A DNA stretch of 56,188 nucleotides from UBA7374 sp049890275 (lineage in GTDB: Bacteria > Verrucomicrobiota > Verrucomicrobiia > Opitutales > Coraliomargaritaceae): positions 1-56,188 of the forward strand of contig JBMHBT010000004.1 in assembly GCA_049890275.1 (NCBI GenBank), read 5' to 3'. The notes beneath the pieces were generated by a model. That model was not told the DNA's origin. It made no database searches and saw only the letters and a list, made by a program, of their open reading frames with translations. The translations under genes were made by a program, and so were the position numbers. Numbering within the stretch: position 1 is the first letter of the stretch; the number at the start of each line of letters is the position of its first letter. This document shows positions 45,780-54,504 of the stretch, one piece after another.

Positions 45780-46634
45780 TCAGCGGGTCAGGTTTTGCGC
45801 CACATTTTGCTGGAAACGTGCCAATAAATCACCGGTAAAAAAAGCCACGCTGAGCGAGTCGTCGCGGGCCAGCGGGGTGAGATCGATGGCGAACCAGAGG
45901 CGGCTGGGGCCGTCGCTTTCGTTTGCATTATAAAAGGTAGCATTGGATAGGCTGCGTCCGATGACGGCTTGTGCGTAATTTTTCCCTCCGGCGATTTGGG
46001 TGTCGAAACAGGCATGCAATTGTTCGGCTAGTTGGGGATGCCGGCTGACATCGAGGGCGACTTTGTCCTCCGGGGGCAGCCAGTCGAGACTGCGCCAGAC
46101 TTCACAGCCAAGGACTTGTAGCGGGCGGGTCTGGGGGGGTAGGCAGCGGATGGCTTCTATAACAGCGAGGCAAACCGCGACATGGGTGGGGTGGCTGTCT
46201 GCAGGATTATGGGTATAGAGGACTTCTGGTTGGCAGGCGGCAATTGCTTCGGCCAGAATCTCGACAAGCTGGTTGCGGGATTGTGCATTCTTTACCGTCG
46301 TACTTTTTAGGGCGAGTTGATGAATGAAGTTGTATTGTCCGATGCGGGCAGCAGCCCGCTGTTCCTCGGCCCGCAAGCGGATCATTTCCTCATCGGAGTA
46401 ATCGGCGTATTTTCCCGAACGGGAGCAGCCACCGCCGTCTGTGCAGGTGATGCCCCCGAACCATTGGTTGGCTTGTTCGTAGCAATGACTGACGCCGTGA
46501 TAAGCCATAAACTCAAGGTCATCGGCATGCGCTCCAATACCTAAGTGGGTACAGCGCGTGCGGGCGTCTTCGGGAGTGGTTCCGTCGGGAATAAAGAGAT
46601 CGGGCTGGAAGAGCCTTTTTTCGTCAGTTGCCAT
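45780..46634 (-). CDS. PIG-L family deacetylase
   Basis: A 284-residue LmbE/PIG-L-type zinc hydrolase that removes N-acetyl groups from sugars. The zinc and catalytic motif is GIGAHADDLEFMA (His, Asp, Asp) and the second is HNPADSHPTHVA, giving the third zinc His. The Cys-rich insertion CTDGGGCSRSG is unusual. Substrate unknown; GlcNAc-type compounds of the envelope or a thiol precursor are candidates. The start at 46634 lies 78 bases from the divergent rapA start. Confidence 0.86.
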   Translation of the reverse strand: MATDEKRLFQPDLFIPDGTTPEDARTRCTHLGIGAHADDLEFMAYHGVSHCYEQANQWFGGITCTDGGGCSRSGKYADYSDEEMIRLRAEEQRAAARIGQYNFIHQLALKSTTVKNAQSRNQLVEILAEAIAACQPEVLYTHNPADSHPTHVAVCLAVIEAIRCLPPQTRPLQVLGCEVWRSLDWLPPEDKVALDVSRHPQLAEQLHACFDTQIAGGKNYAQAVIGRSLSNATFYNANESDGPSRLWFAIDLTPLARDDSLSVAFFTGDLLARFQQNVAQNLTR

Positions 46635-46712
46635 GCGTGTCTTTGTTTATGTCGGAGACAAATCCGGCGGCAAGCCTTTGACATTATTCGCTCCCTACCT
46701 GAGCCTTGTCTG

Positions 46713-49547
46713 ATGGCTGAATATAGAATTGGGCAGCGCTGGAACAGTGAGACGGAGCCGGAACTGGGTTTGGGTACGATTGAATCGGTGACGCGGCATC
46801 AGATCGAGGTCGGATTTTCGGCTAGCGGAGAGCGGCGGATTTATGCAGCGGGGAATGCGCCCATTCAGCGGGTCGCCTTTCGAGCGGGTGATACCGTGCG
46901 TCTGCAGTCCGGAGAAAGTATGCGGATCGATTCAGTACGAGAAGAGGATGGGCTGTTTCTGTATTGCTGTGAGGCGGGGGAGATCCCCGAGTCAGAGCTC
47001 GCTGATACACTGAGCTTTAGCAAGCCGGAGGATCGTTTGATCCTTGGGCAAACAGATGACTTGCACGCCTTTTCCCTCCGGCTGGAGGCAAACCGTCGAC
47101 TGGCGATGGCCAAGCAATCACCGGTGGCCGGTTTTATCGGAGGACGTATTGATCTGATTCCGCACCAGATGTATATTGCTTCAGAGGTATCCAAGCGTTT
47201 GCTGCCGCGGGTTCTGCTAGCGGACGAGGTGGGACTGGGCAAGACAATCGAGGCCTGTTTGATTTTACACCGTTTGCATCTCAACGGTCGGGCATCCCGT
47301 ATTTTAATTCTGCTGCCGGAGTCGCTCTTGCACCAATGGTTTGTCGAGTTGTTGCGGCGATTCAATCTTTGGTTTGAATTGTTTGATGCCGAACGCTGTG
47401 CCGCTGCATTGGAAGCGGATCCCGAAGCAAATCCATTCTTGGACCAACAATTACTGCTTTGTCCGATCGACAGTCTGGCAGAAAACAAATCCTGGTCGCG
47501 GCTTTGTGCGGATGCCGGTTGGGATCTGTTGGTGGTCGATGAGGCGCACCATTTGGAATGGTCCCCAGAGGCAGTGAGTCCAGAGTATCAACTGGTCGAG
47601 TCGATTAGCCAGCGGAGTGGGGGCCTGCTCTTGCTGACTGCGACACCGGAACAGCTTGGAGCCGATGGTCACTTCGCCCGCTTGCGTCTACTGGATGCGG
47701 ATCGTTACCCGGACCTGGAGCGTTTCCGGAAGGAACAGTTGGAGTATTCGACGGCCGCTGGATTAGCGGAGCAGCTGATGGGTAGCGAGGAACTGGATGG
47801 CACATCACGCAGTCAATTAAGCAAAATATTTACTGAGTATGAGGCGCCTGCTTTTGAAGCGCTGCTGAAGGATCGTTCGGCCTTGCTGGATCAATTGATT
47901 GATCGCCATGGGCCGGGTCGGGTTCTCTTTCGCAATACGCGTGATGCGCTAGAGGGCTTTCCTGTGCGGAAGGCTTTGCCTTGTCCGATCGAGCCACGCG
48001 AGGGGCTCTGCCTGGAGGAACTGGAGGAGCGCTTGCGCAACGAGTACGATCTGGATGGGGGCGAAGAAGCCGAGTCGGAACCGAACTACCATAAAGGCTC
48101 GCGGATTCACTGGCTAGCTGAACTGCTTCGTCGCTTATCTGGGGAGAAGGTGTTGCTGATTTGTCGAAGCCAGGAGAAAGCACTCGCGATTCACGAAGCA
48201 CTGGCGGAGGTAATTAATGTCAAGGCGGCGGTTTTTCACGAAGGCTTGACCTTGATCCAGCGCGACCGCAACGCCGCTTGGTTTGCCGAGCCGGATGGCG
48301 CGCGTATTTTAATTTGTTCAGAAATTGGCAGCGAGGGTCGTAACTTTCAATTTGCCCATCACTTAGTCCTCTTTGATTTACCCCTTAATCCGGAGCTGAT
48401 CGAGCAGCGGATCGGGCGGCTCGACCGTATCGGGCAGACAAAAACAATCCGAATCCATACGCCTTACTTAGAGGGAGCCAGTACGGAGTTCCTCTTTCGC
48501 TGGCACCACGAAGGTTTGGATGGGCTCGAGCACTCTCTGCGGGGCGGGAGCGCTTATCATGATCGCTTTGCAGAGCGGGTACGTGCACTGGGTGCTGCCT
48601 ACCATCTTGGAGAAGCGAATAACCGCAAAGAAGTGGACCGATTGATTGGTGAAACGCGCGGCTATCGGGAGGAGCTAGAGCAACGTCTGTCCAGCGGGCA
48701 GGATAAATTAATTGCCTTGAATTCCTGTCGGCCGGGTGTGGCGGATGACCTCTTGGAGCAAATTCGCCAGGTCGATGCGGATCGCTCTTTGGATGGATTC
48801 ATGAATCGTGTCTTCGATCACTTTGGTGTATCTGTAGAGGATATTGACGAGCGCACACTGCGGCTTTCTTCCGGCAGTCTCTTTACGGAATCGTTTCCGG
48901 GAATACCGGATGGTGGCATAACCATAACCTTTGATCGGCAGACGGCCTTACAGCGGGAGGACATTACTTTTTTAACATGGGATCATCCTATGGCACGGGG
49001 GGCCATTGATTTACTGATTGGTTCTTCGACCGGTAACAGTGGCTTGGTTGTCTGGGAAAATCCGCCGGATGGGGTACCGCCACTGCTTGTCGAAGCGGTC
49101 TATATTCTCGAATCGGTTGCGCCTGCGCAGTTGCATGTTGAGCGGTTTTTACCGCCGACCCCGGTGCGGATATGTCTCGATGCGGGTGGGAATAATTTTG
49201 CCGATCAGTTTGCCTCCGAGTGGATCGATTCGCGGGTGCGTGATGAGGCGAGTTTTCGGATCCAGCAAGATCCGCAATTATTGCGTGGCCTACTGCCTCC
49301 GCTTTTGGAAACAGCGCGCGGCATTGCCCGGCAAGCTCGTGAATCCATTGTTATGGGTGCGCTTGGTTCGGCCCATACTTCTCTCGAGTCAGAGGCGGAT
49401 CGGCTGGAAGCGCTCCGTCAGGTGAATCCAAATGTCAGTGAAGCAGAGATTCGGTTGGCGCGTGAGCAGGTAGAAGAGACGGCTCGCCAGATCGCGGGTG
49501 CACACCTCCGGCTGGATGCGGTCCGCTTGATTCTTTCCAATGGCTGA
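46713..49547 (+). CDS. rapA: RNA polymerase-associated ATPase RapA-like (SWI2/SNF2)
   Basis: RapA recycles RNA polymerase by ATP-driven remodelling. The 944-residue protein starts with a tudor-like N-terminal region (RIGQRWNSETEPELGLGTIESV), then the SNF2 helicase core: PHQMYIASEV, Walker A ADEVGLGKTIEA, the VVDEAHHLEWS box (DEAH type), TATPEQLG, LICSEIGSEGRNFQF and QRIGRLDRIGQTKTIRIH. A long C-terminal part follows. The length is close to E. coli RapA (968). The ATG at 46713 begins the family N-terminus, and the open frame upstream is not homologous. RapA is mostly known from Gammaproteobacteria. Confidence 0.92.
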   Translation: MAEYRIGQRWNSETEPELGLGTIESVTRHQIEVGFSASGERRIYAAGNAPIQRVAFRAGDTVRLQSGESMRIDSVREEDGLFLYCCEAGEIPESELADTLSFSKPEDRLILGQTDDLHAFSLRLEANRRLAMAKQSPVAGFIGGRIDLIPHQMYIASEVSKRLLPRVLLADEVGLGKTIEACLILHRLHLNGRASRILILLPESLLHQWFVELLRRFNLWFELFDAERCAAALEADPEANPFLDQQLLLCPIDSLAENKSWSRLCADAGWDLLVVDEAHHLEWSPEAVSPEYQLVESISQRSGGLLLLTATPEQLGADGHFARLRLLDADRYPDLERFRKEQLEYSTAAGLAEQLMGSEELDGTSRSQLSKIFTEYEAPAFEALLKDRSALLDQLIDRHGPGRVLFRNTRDALEGFPVRKALPCPIEPREGLCLEELEERLRNEYDLDGGEEAESEPNYHKGSRIHWLAELLRRLSGEKVLLICRSQEKALAIHEALAEVINVKAAVFHEGLTLIQRDRNAAWFAEPDGARILICSEIGSEGRNFQFAHHLVLFDLPLNPELIEQRIGRLDRIGQTKTIRIHTPYLEGASTEFLFRWHHEGLDGLEHSLRGGSAYHDRFAERVRALGAAYHLGEANNRKEVDRLIGETRGYREELEQRLSSGQDKLIALNSCRPGVADDLLEQIRQVDADRSLDGFMNRVFDHFGVSVEDIDERTLRLSSGSLFTESFPGIPDGGITITFDRQTALQREDITFLTWDHPMARGAIDLLIGSSTGNSGLVVWENPPDGVPPLLVEAVYILESVAPAQLHVERFLPPTPVRICLDAGGNNFADQFASEWIDSRVRDEASFRIQQDPQLLRGLLPPLLETARGIARQARESIVMGALGSAHTSLESEADRLEALRQVNPNVSEAEIRLAREQVEETARQIAGAHLRLDAVRLILSNG

Positions 49548-49553
49548 TCCATT

Positions 49554-50660
49554 TTAATAGCAGTGCCGCCAGCGGAGCATGACGGACCCGAAGCTATGGT
49601 GTTTGTCTTGTCCCTTAAACTCGGTTGTGCGCAGGGTATTGGAGAGACTGAGGTCGAAGGCATTCCAGCGGAGTTGCAGGCCATAGAGCCATTCCCCGAC
49701 GAGGATTTTCGACTCCGTGGCAGAGGGGCTATGAGGGAAGACCGATCCGTCTAGAGTGATATCGTGGATGACAAGGCTTCCCCGCAGGCCAGTGAAACCG
49801 AGTAGGGAGAAGGCTTTTCTTTCTCTGGCTTCTTCCCGAAAGAAAGCGGCGCCGTAGCTGCCCAACTGAACGCGTGGGATGGAGTAGGTCGGCGGTAGGT
49901 TGTAGCCGAAGCGAATGAGGCCCCCGAGGTAGGAATTCGTACGAAAGTTACCGCCGGCGATACCCCATTCGCCGTAGCCATCTGTCTCCCATTGGCCCGG
50001 CATACCGTGCTCCAGCAAATGCAGCCGACGCTTGTGGTCGAAGTGGAGATTGACGGTGAATTCCTCCTCTAACTGGCTGTTCCAGCCCTGAAAGAGCGGG
50101 CTGTTGCTGATATTTTCGTGTACCCAATCCTGTGTATCTTCAGCTAGGCTGGCGTCTCCGGTTGTACCGAGGGAAAGCGTGATTCCGGTCCTTGCCTGAT
50201 CGTTCATTGCCTGAAGGGAGAACTCCACCCCGAGCCATCCGGCGTAGGGGCGCTCGCCGGCGGGCGATTTTCCGGCGTTCGGATTTGTTGGCGTGTACAT
50301 AATCTGCGTTAGGCCGACGCCCCAAGCATAGCGTAGGGGCTTACCTCGGCCAAAGCGTATCTCAGCTGCAGATGTATTTTTCTCCGTTCCGGTTATGCGT
50401 CGCAAGGGATCTTTCAGGGTGCCCCGGGGGAGTTTTTCACTTGGAAATTCCCGCTGAAAAGCGATGCGGGCGCCGTTGGTATAATCCTGATCGGTCCCAG
50501 TCATTAAGAGGTCGTTGTCCCACTGCACAATGGTTTGCCAAGGGGGCGGCTTAGGGGCAGTCGTCTGCGCGGTAAGTGGGCTGAGTAAGGATGGTAGACA
50601 ACAAGGCAGAAGTAAGCCAAGGATGGACGTATAACCGAAATACTGATCCAAGGAAATCAC
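49554..50660 (-). CDS. LpxR-like lipid A deacylase family protein
   Basis: A 368-residue outer-membrane barrel-type protein. A signal sequence (ILGLLLPCCLPSLLSPLTA) is followed by VQWDNDLLMTGTDQDYTNG, the LpxR N-terminal motif with the Asn-Asp pair and Thr/Asp, then GERPYAGWLGVEF and WVHENI, where the family has its His and Glu. LpxR removes the 3'-acyloxyacyl group of lipid A. It starts at GTG 50660 or a nearby codon; the exact start is uncertain. Converges with rapA, six bases between stops. Confidence 0.78.
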   Translation of the reverse strand: MISLDQYFGYTSILGLLLPCCLPSLLSPLTAQTTAPKPPPWQTIVQWDNDLLMTGTDQDYTNGARIAFQREFPSEKLPRGTLKDPLRRITGTEKNTSAAEIRFGRGKPLRYAWGVGLTQIMYTPTNPNAGKSPAGERPYAGWLGVEFSLQAMNDQARTGITLSLGTTGDASLAEDTQDWVHENISNSPLFQGWNSQLEEEFTVNLHFDHKRRLHLLEHGMPGQWETDGYGEWGIAGGNFRTNSYLGGLIRFGYNLPPTYSIPRVQLGSYGAAFFREEARERKAFSLLGFTGLRGSLVIHDITLDGSVFPHSPSATESKILVGEWLYGLQLRWNAFDLSLSNTLRTTEFKGQDKHHSFGSVMLRWRHCY

Positions 50661-50843
50661 GCTTCGAGGCTAATCTGGGCAGGAAAAAAGGCAATGTTTT
50701 TAAGGGCTCGTTATTGTTGGCAACATGCGCGAGACAGGATGGTTGCTTGCGATTGGATAAAAAATTGCATGGAGGGCAGTCTATTTCAATAAATCGCTTG
50801 ACGGGGGACTTAAATGAGATTGAATCTCGATTTCAGTATTTAT

Positions 50844-50864
50844 TAATGCAACTGAGTCGCATTA
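50844..50864 (+). promoter_or_regulatory. Fur-box-like 21-bp palindrome before the siderophore receptor
   Basis: TAATGCAACT-G-AGTCGCATTA is symmetrical with a single mismatched pair out of ten. It ends 14 bases before the receptor ATG at 50879, a usual place for Fur repression. The AATGC...GCATT form with a central ACTGAGT resembles iron boxes of several Gram-negative groups. Confidence 0.6.
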
Positions 50865-50878
50865 TCAAACGTCCGCCA

Positions 50879-52993
50879 ATGACTATAAAGATGACTGTTT
50901 ACAAAAGTAAATCATTTACGGCCCGAAAACGACTATGGAACTTTGCACTCGGAGTTTCCTTGTCTTTTGCCTCCGCGCTTTTGGGAGAGGAGTTGGAAGA
51001 AGTGTACGAACTAAAAGACTTCGTGGTGGTTGCCGAATCCCTTTTCATGGATGAGGTCAATGCCCTGAAGACACCGACGCCGATTATCGATGTGCCGCAG
51101 AGCGTATCGATCACGACTGCGGAGGACATCTCGCTCCGCGGCTTCTCCGGCATCGGTGACATTGTCGACTATACGCCCGGATTGACTATGTCGCAGGGGG
51201 AAGGCCACCGGGACGCGGTAGTCTTTCGCGGGGTGCGCTCCACCGCCGATTTCTTTGTCGATGGTGTGCGTGACGACGTGCAATACTACCGCCCGCTCTA
51301 CAATGTAGAGCAGGTTGAGATCCTGCGTGGCCCGAACGCCCTGTTCTTTGGGCGCGGTGGCGCTGGCGGCATCCTCAACCGGGTGATGAAAAAGGGTGTG
51401 GTCGGGGAGGCATTCAACGGATGCTCCCTGAGCCTCGACACCTTTGGGGGAGCGGTCGCCCAAATCGACAGCAACTTTGCCATCGATGAAGATTCCGCCT
51501 TCCGGGTGAACGCTTACTTTGAGACCTTTGACAATCACCGCGACTTCTACGAAGGGGAGGCCTATGGCGTGAACCCGACTGCGCGGTTCCGATTGAGTGA
51601 GCAGACTGTGCTGGATGTCTCGTACGAGTACCTTGATCACGAGCGCTTCATCGACCGCGGCATCCCCACGGCAAACGGCGAGCCGGTCGATGCGCTGAGC
51701 GACATCGTCTTTGGCGATCCTGAGTTGAACGAATCAACACTCGAAGCGCACATCCTCCGCGCCTCCCTGCAGCACACGTTCACCGACAGGTTGAAGGCCA
51801 ACCTGAGCGCTGCCTACGGCGACTACGACAAGGTTTACCAGAACCTCTACGCATCTGCTTACAATGCGGCAACCAACGTGGTTACGCTGGACGGCTATGT
51901 GGACACAACCGATCGTCAGAATGCCGTACTCTCCGGCAATCTGGTCGGCGAGTTTGAAACCGGCGACATCGCGCACACGATTATTTTGGGTGCCGAGTAT
52001 CTCGACACAGAGTCCCAGCAGGATCGATACACCGATGTGTGGTCTGGCTCCGGCTCAAATCAATTTATTGCCACGGATCCGCTTACCATTGGCGGAAGGG
52101 GAACCGATTCGGACGGGAATGCAACTGCAGTGAGCTTCTCAACATTGAACGACAACACGACTGCTGACCTGTCCGTTTACTCACTCTATCTGCAGGACGA
52201 GATCGAGCTGACGGAGTCCCTTCAACTGGTCCTCGGCGCGCGTTTCGACAGCTTCGAAATCGATGTTACCGATCATAAGCCAGGCGGCACAAACGGCAGC
52301 CGCAAGGACGAAGAAGTCACGCCGCGCGCGGGCATCGTCTTCAAGCCGGAGGAAAACATCTCCCTCTACGCCAGCTACAGCGAGACCTTCCTGCCGCAAA
52401 GCGGGGAGCAATACGCCAACCTTGGCGATAAAGGTTTGGATCCGGACGAGTTCACCAACTTGGAAGCCGGCGTGAAGTGGGACTTCGCTGAGGTGCTTAG
52501 TTTGACAGCCGCTATTTTCCAGATTGAGCAGGACATTGTGCAGGATGATGGAAACGGAGGATCCGAGACGCTCCATAATGAGATCAACGGATTGGAGACC
52601 CAAGTCCGGGGATATTTGAGTGATCGCTGGTTCCTGACTGCCGGTTTCAGCTATCTCGATGCGGGGCTGGACGATGGTGGAACACCCCGCGAGATCCCCG
52701 AGCACATGGTCTCTATCTGGAATCATTACCAGGTAACCAACAAGCTGGGCCTGGGCTTGGGAGCAACTTACCAGAGTGAGAGCAAGATGACGAATTCGGA
52801 CAACAGCCCTGAACTGCCCGACTTCATTCGCTTCGATGCCGCCGCCTACTATCAGATCAATGACGGTCTGCGTCTGCAGCTGAATATCGAGAACCTGCTC
52901 GACGAGGACTACTACCCGAGCGCGCACAGCACGCACCAGGCGACAGTCGGCGCTCCGATCAACGCACGCTTTGCAGTCGTCGGACGCTTCTAA
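50879..52993 (+). CDS. TonB-dependent siderophore receptor
   Basis: A 704-residue outer-membrane receptor of the ferric-siderophore type, closest in pattern to Fiu/catecholate receptors. Signal peptide (FALGVSLSFASALLG), TonB box region (YELKDFVVVAES), plug domain (IIDVPQSVSITTAEDISLRGF, RGVRSTADFFVDGVRDD, VEQVEILRGPNALFFGRGGAGGILNRV) and a beta-barrel ending in RFAVVGRF, with the terminal Phe. MTIKMTVYKSK at 50879 gives a normal signal peptide; the open frame reaches to 50591 but is non-homologous, and 50891 is a second candidate. Upstream is a Fur-box-like palindrome and downstream a strong terminator, so it is a single-gene transcript. Confidence 0.92.
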   Translation: MTIKMTVYKSKSFTARKRLWNFALGVSLSFASALLGEELEEVYELKDFVVVAESLFMDEVNALKTPTPIIDVPQSVSITTAEDISLRGFSGIGDIVDYTPGLTMSQGEGHRDAVVFRGVRSTADFFVDGVRDDVQYYRPLYNVEQVEILRGPNALFFGRGGAGGILNRVMKKGVVGEAFNGCSLSLDTFGGAVAQIDSNFAIDEDSAFRVNAYFETFDNHRDFYEGEAYGVNPTARFRLSEQTVLDVSYEYLDHERFIDRGIPTANGEPVDALSDIVFGDPELNESTLEAHILRASLQHTFTDRLKANLSAAYGDYDKVYQNLYASAYNAATNVVTLDGYVDTTDRQNAVLSGNLVGEFETGDIAHTIILGAEYLDTESQQDRYTDVWSGSGSNQFIATDPLTIGGRGTDSDGNATAVSFSTLNDNTTADLSVYSLYLQDEIELTESLQLVLGARFDSFEIDVTDHKPGGTNGSRKDEEVTPRAGIVFKPEENISLYASYSETFLPQSGEQYANLGDKGLDPDEFTNLEAGVKWDFAEVLSLTAAIFQIEQDIVQDDGNGGSETLHNEINGLETQVRGYLSDRWFLTAGFSYLDAGLDDGGTPREIPEHMVSIWNHYQVTNKLGLGLGATYQSESKMTNSDNSPELPDFIRFDAAAYYQINDGLRLQLNIENLLDEDYYPSAHSTHQATVGAPINARFAVVGRF

Positions 52994-53018
52994 TTTGATT
53001 TAGACACAGACAACAAGG

Positions 53019-53050
53019 AACCACGGGGTTATCGGCCCCGTGGTTTTTTT
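53019..53050 (+). terminator. Strong Rho-independent terminator after the siderophore receptor
   Basis: AACCACGGGG (53019-53028) and CCCCGTGGTT (53036-53045) form a 10-bp GC-rich stem with a 7-base loop, followed by a T-run. A second, weaker hairpin (CCTCA/TGAGG at 53055-53069, then CCTGTTTTTTG) follows. Confidence 0.92.
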
Positions 53051-53200
53051 ATTCCCTCAAAAAATGAGGCCTGTTTTTTGCTGAACGATGCTGCGGGGTC
53101 CGAAGCGCTACTGTAGAGCCTATGATTTTTACGGATTCTTTTGGGTCGAATCGCTATTGCCTTTTAACAGGGTTTGAATAGAGCTCTTTATTGCTAACCT

Positions 53201-53773
53201 ATGTACAAGCGTCTGATTAAAAAACTGCGACGATTGGGTATTCCTCTACCGGGAGTTTCCGGGCTCAAGAAGGGTGATGCGGTTACTATTGGGAAAGGTT
53301 CTTCGATAGCAAGAGACGCTCGATTGGAAGGAAAGGTCCGTGTAGGGAATAAATGTTACGTTTGTTCCGGAGCCATGCTATTGGCCTACGGCGGCGAGAT
53401 AACGATGGGCGATTTCTGTTCGGTGAATCCATATACCGTGCTTTACGGTCATGGGGGCTTACACATGGGTGAAGGTGTTCGTATCGCGGCCCATTGTGTG
53501 ATGATTCCCGCCAATCATAATATTGATGATCCGGATATTCCGGTTCGCAAATCCGGACTGACAAAAAAGGGGATTCGTATTGGAAACGATGTATGGATTG
53601 GTGCCCGGTGTGTTATTTTGGATGGCGTGACGATTGGTGAGGGCGCGGTCATTGCTGCGGGTGCGGTGGTGAATCGTGACGTTGAGCCGTTTATGATTGT
53701 GGGAGGTGTTCCGGCCAAACCAATCAAATCGAGGAAAGCAGCCAACGAATCCGCTTCAAGTCATTGCCGGTAG
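53201..53773 (+). CDS. Hexapeptide-repeat acyltransferase (LbH family)
   Basis: A 190-residue protein with repeated [LIV]-G-x4 hexapeptides forming a left-handed beta-helix: VTIGKGSSI, VRVGNKCYV, EITMGDFCSV, IRIGNDVWIGARCVILDGVTIGEGAVIAAGAVV and the tail VGGVPAKPI, the usual end of maltose/galactoside O-acetyltransferases and WcaF-type enzymes. The catalytic His is in ANHNIDDPD or YGHGG. It probably acetylates a sugar or an envelope glycan. The N-terminus is basic. It is alone, 150 bases behind the receptor terminator. Confidence 0.86.
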   Translation: MYKRLIKKLRRLGIPLPGVSGLKKGDAVTIGKGSSIARDARLEGKVRVGNKCYVCSGAMLLAYGGEITMGDFCSVNPYTVLYGHGGLHMGEGVRIAAHCVMIPANHNIDDPDIPVRKSGLTKKGIRIGNDVWIGARCVILDGVTIGEGAVIAAGAVVNRDVEPFMIVGGVPAKPIKSRKAANESASSHCR

Positions 53774-53891
53774 TTATTCAGCCGAATAGGAGGACGCTAC
53801 CAATGGGGAGCTTGGTTTGTCTTTTTCTTTTATTTTAGTGGAGTAATTCAAGGAAACAGGCAGAAATAAAAGACGTAACCAGCAAGTGATA

Positions 53892-54110
53892 ATGAAAAAG
53901 CAGTTCCAGATTGAGGTTGTTTGCGAAGGTGTCCTAGGTAGCATTTTCCTCGGTGCGAGTAAGCTTCCTGTTCAGCGTATGCAGGAAGTGATGAACTCTT
54001 ATGGCAGAGAAGGGTGGGACGTTTCTTTTATCGTCGTTGAGAAGAAACGCCTGCTTCTTTTTTGGGTTCGGGAAGCTGCGATTATTACTTTCTCCAGGCC
54101 TTGCGACTAG
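53892..54110 (+). CDS. DUF4177-like small protein
   Basis: A 72-residue protein MKKQFQIEVVCEGVLG... with MNSYGREGWDVSFIVVEKKRLLLFWVRE. The short helix NxxGxEGWxxV followed by a beta-strand with aromatic and basic residues resembles DUF4177. A start two codons earlier (53886) is possible; 53892 is preferred. No neighbour suggests a role. It ends 69 bases before the damaged tRNA-Arg. Confidence 0.55.
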   Translation: MKKQFQIEVVCEGVLGSIFLGASKLPVQRMQEVMNSYGREGWDVSFIVVEKKRLLLFWVREAAIITFSRPCD

Positions 54111-54179
54111 CTGCCTTGGAGTCGTTTCGTTTTTGAATATTGACGAAAGAGCCGCGAATGGGATGCTGCAGGCTGCTCT

Positions 54180-54251
54180 GCTCCCGTAGTTCAATGGATA
54201 GAGCGGCGGTCTCCGAAGCCGCAAATCTGGGTTCGAATCTGGGCGAAATAT
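54180..54251 (+). tRNA. tRNA-Arg (anticodon CCG), 3' end degenerate
   Basis: From the T-loop back the gene is a good tRNA: 5' acceptor strand GCTCCCG, T8 A9, D-arm GTTC-AATGGATA-GAGC, anticodon stem GCGGT/GCCGC with loop CTCCGAA (anticodon CCG, Arg) and T-loop TTCGAAT. After T-loop position 61 the sequence reads TGGGCGAAATA instead of the CCAG + CGGGAGC expected, so the T-stem has a mismatch and two wobbles and the acceptor stem pairs at only about three of seven positions. It is probably non-functional unless another copy exists. The break is where integrases cut tRNA genes. Confidence 0.6.
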
Positions 54252-54417
54252 TTTCTTTATTGTGCTGCAAGCCAATGACTTAGGAATTTAAAATGGGCTG
54301 TTTTCAGTTCTGTTTGCTCAGTCATTTTGGTCAATTTCAATGACTTTCGGTCATTTTTTGGGCAAACTCTGGGCAAAGTTGGCAGCTTTGATGAAGTCGG
54401 GGGCGGGGGGTTCGATT
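54252..54417. other. Non-coding AT-rich gap behind the damaged tRNA
   Basis: This part of the gap before the NERD gene (start 54505) holds no gene I can support. It contains repeats of TCATTTT and of GGGCAAA and the short frame ANFAQSLPKK on the minus strand, too short to name. No integrase reading frame is seen. Confidence 0.5.
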
Positions 54418-54465
54418 AGTCGCTGCTGAGGCTGTATGGATATTCATCTGGCCTCCTCGAAAAAA
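54418..54465. repeat. Direct repeat copy 1, upstream of the NERD gene
   Basis: About 48 bp beginning AGTCGCTGCTGAGGCTGTAT and ending in CGAAAAAA. It matches copy 2 at 55105-55153 over most positions with one or two single-base gaps. The pair flanks the NERD gene as if the gene sat in a repeated cassette. Confidence 0.65.
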
Positions 54466-54504
54466 TGCTCTGGCTCAAGCAACCGATTCTAGTAGAAATA
54501 TAGT

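Noticed and set aside
54252..54417. Integrase gene beside the broken tRNA
   Set aside because: No frame long enough or with tyrosine/serine recombinase motifs exists; only a 23-codon minus-strand stretch ending SLPKK is open.
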